Shown piece by piece: positions 63,128-64,000 of a DNA stretch of 64,000 nucleotides. Positions within the stretch are counted from its first letter, which is position 1. Each line of letters opens with the position of its first letter. The notes below the pieces were generated by a model that made no database searches, was not told the DNA's origin, and saw nothing but the letters and a program-made list of their open reading frames with translations. The stretch is from NCBI RefSeq assembly GCF_003946645.1, contig NZ_RHOU01000002.1, positions 276,488 through 340,487 on the forward strand. Direction: 5' to 3'. Source of the DNA: Lapidilactobacillus wuchangensis (lineage in GTDB: Bacteria; Bacillota; Bacilli; Lactobacillales; Lactobacillaceae). Position numbers and translations under genes: made by a program.

Positions 63128-64000
63128 ATGGCATCTTATGCAAGTGAAGTTAAAAAAGAGTTGACCCAACTCGAAGTTCATCCTGAACATGCCCGCGCTG
63201 AATTAGCGGCATTGTTACGGATGAACGGTTCCTTGGCGATTGCTCACCGGCAATTTGTCTTAAACGTTCAGACTGAAAATCCAGCCACCGCGCGCCGAAT
63301 TTATTCATTGCTGAAGCAAACTTATGCCATTGAAGCTGAATTACTAGTTCGGCGCAAAATGAAGTTAAAGAAGAACAATCAGTATATCGTGCGGGTGGCT
63401 AATAATGCCGAGCAAATCCTGAGCGATTTAAATATCGTTAGCAAAACCGATCAATTAAACATCCTGACTCGAGTGCCCGACTGGATTTTACATGATGACC
63501 AGTTAAGCCGTTCCTATTTACGTGGCGCCTTCCTAGCTGGTGGTAGTGTGAATAATCCGGAAACTAGCCGGTATCATTTGGAAATTTATTCACTGTATGA
63601 CGATCATAATCAGGATATTTTAGCGCTGATGAATCAATTCCAATTACATGCGAAAACAACTGAGCGGCGCAGTGGTTACATTAGCTATCTTAAGGAAGCA
63701 GAACGAATTGCCGACTTTTTACGGGTGATCGGCGCCACGAATGCGATGCTGAAGTTCGAGGATATTCGGATTGTGCGCGACATGCGTAATTCGGTTAATC
63801 GGTTGGTCAATTGCGAGACAGCCAATCTGAACAAAACCATTGATGCTGCCACGCGGCAAATTGAGAATATTAAGTATTTACAGCGAACGGTTGGCTTGGA
63901 TTCGCTACCAGATAAATTGCAAGAAATCGCCGAGTTACGCTTAACTTATCCTGAAACAACTTTAGGTGAGTTAGGGCAATTGGTGCCAAGTGGCGCTATT
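63128..64000 (+). CDS. whiA: DNA-binding protein WhiA, partial (3' end beyond window)
   Basis: 291 codons are visible before the window ends; full-length members have about 310. AGGAGGTGGG precedes the ATG. The N-terminus [20 protein letters not shown], then [14 protein letters not shown], then [15 protein letters not shown] and YHLEIYS are the LAGLIDADG-like domain. The C-terminal helix-turn-helix begins at about residue 190 and contains [18 protein letters not shown] and [16 protein letters not shown]. WhiA affects division and chromosome segregation in Firmicutes and is a sporulation regulator in actinomycetes. Confidence 0.95.
   Translation, partial: MASYASEVKKELTQLEVHPEHARAELAALLRMNGSLAIAHRQFVLNVQTENPATARRIYSLLKQTYAIEAELLVRRKMKLKKNNQYIVRVANNAEQILSDLNIVSKTDQLNILTRVPDWILHDDQLSRSYLRGAFLAGGSVNNPETSRYHLEIYSLYDDHNQDILALMNQFQLHAKTTERRSGYISYLKEAERIADFLRVIGATNAMLKFEDIRIVRDMRNSVNRLVNCETANLNKTIDAATRQIENIKYLQRTVGLDSLPDKLQEIAELRLTYPETTLGELGQLVPSGAI

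Overview
The window is a chromosomal segment of a low-to-moderate GC Firmicute, most likely a member of the Lactobacillaceae. The main evidence is gene order: ftsK-ymfF-ymfH-ymfI-rodZ-pgsA-cinA-recA-rny; comFA-comFC-hpf-secA-prfB-ftsE-ftsX-phoP-phoR-pstSCAB1B2-phoU; hprK-lgt-gpsA-trxB; pgcA; uvrB-uvrA; rapZ-yvcK-whiA. HprK, a LexA (DinR)-type SOS box, a PHO box and PurBox-like repeats agree with this. Species cannot be named from the sequence alone. I see no rRNA, tRNA, phage, transposase or CRISPR.

Layout. 1-4.5 kb: the end of a membrane glycosyltransferase, a GtrB-like glycosyltransferase, and a leftward cluster pgl-uppP-cutC. 4.6-8.1 kb: an orphan sorbitol-type PTS IIA, an AI-2E-family permease, a repeat module, a candidate small RNA, and trmL. 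8.2-20.2 kb: ftsK, the EF-P modification genes, rodZ, pgsA, cinA, recA and rny. 20.2-24.8 kb: tagO-like transferase, a P-loop kinase, a YigZ gene with an apparent ATC start, and comFA/comFC. 24.9-39.7 kb: hpf, secA, prfB (programmed frameshift), ftsEX, then the phosphate regulon. 39.7-49 kb: DUF1275 protein, a three-gene envelope-stress-like cluster, then hprK-lgt-gpsA and trxB. 49-64 kb: a purine permease, pgcA, an HD nucleotidase, uvrB-uvrA, an HdeD-like protein and rapZ-yvcK-whiA (cut by the window end).

The most unusual content lies between the genes. Two families of intergenic structured repeats fill most of the long gaps. Family 1 (FR1, about 150-210 bp, about 18 full or partial copies) folds as an outer helix, an internal loop with GGAAC on one side, and two hairpins. 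The helices are kept while their sequences change between copies by compensating substitutions. FR1 copies usually come as convergent pairs on either side of a long terminator hairpin, forming modules of about 550-800 bp at operon boundaries. Family 2 (FR2, about 116 bp) is one long branched hairpin. It occurs as four tandem copies just before phoP, as two copies between lgt and gpsA, and once before the HdeD-like gene. FR2 also shows compensatory changes. I cannot match either family to a known element from memory; they are the main candidates for an undescribed system.

Regulation readable from sequence: LexA boxes at recA and uvrB; a PHO box before pstS whose 14-base core recurs inverted near phoP; PurBox-like direct repeats at the purine permease; a palindromic candidate operator at the envelope-stress cluster; and an intrinsic terminator inside the uvrB leader.
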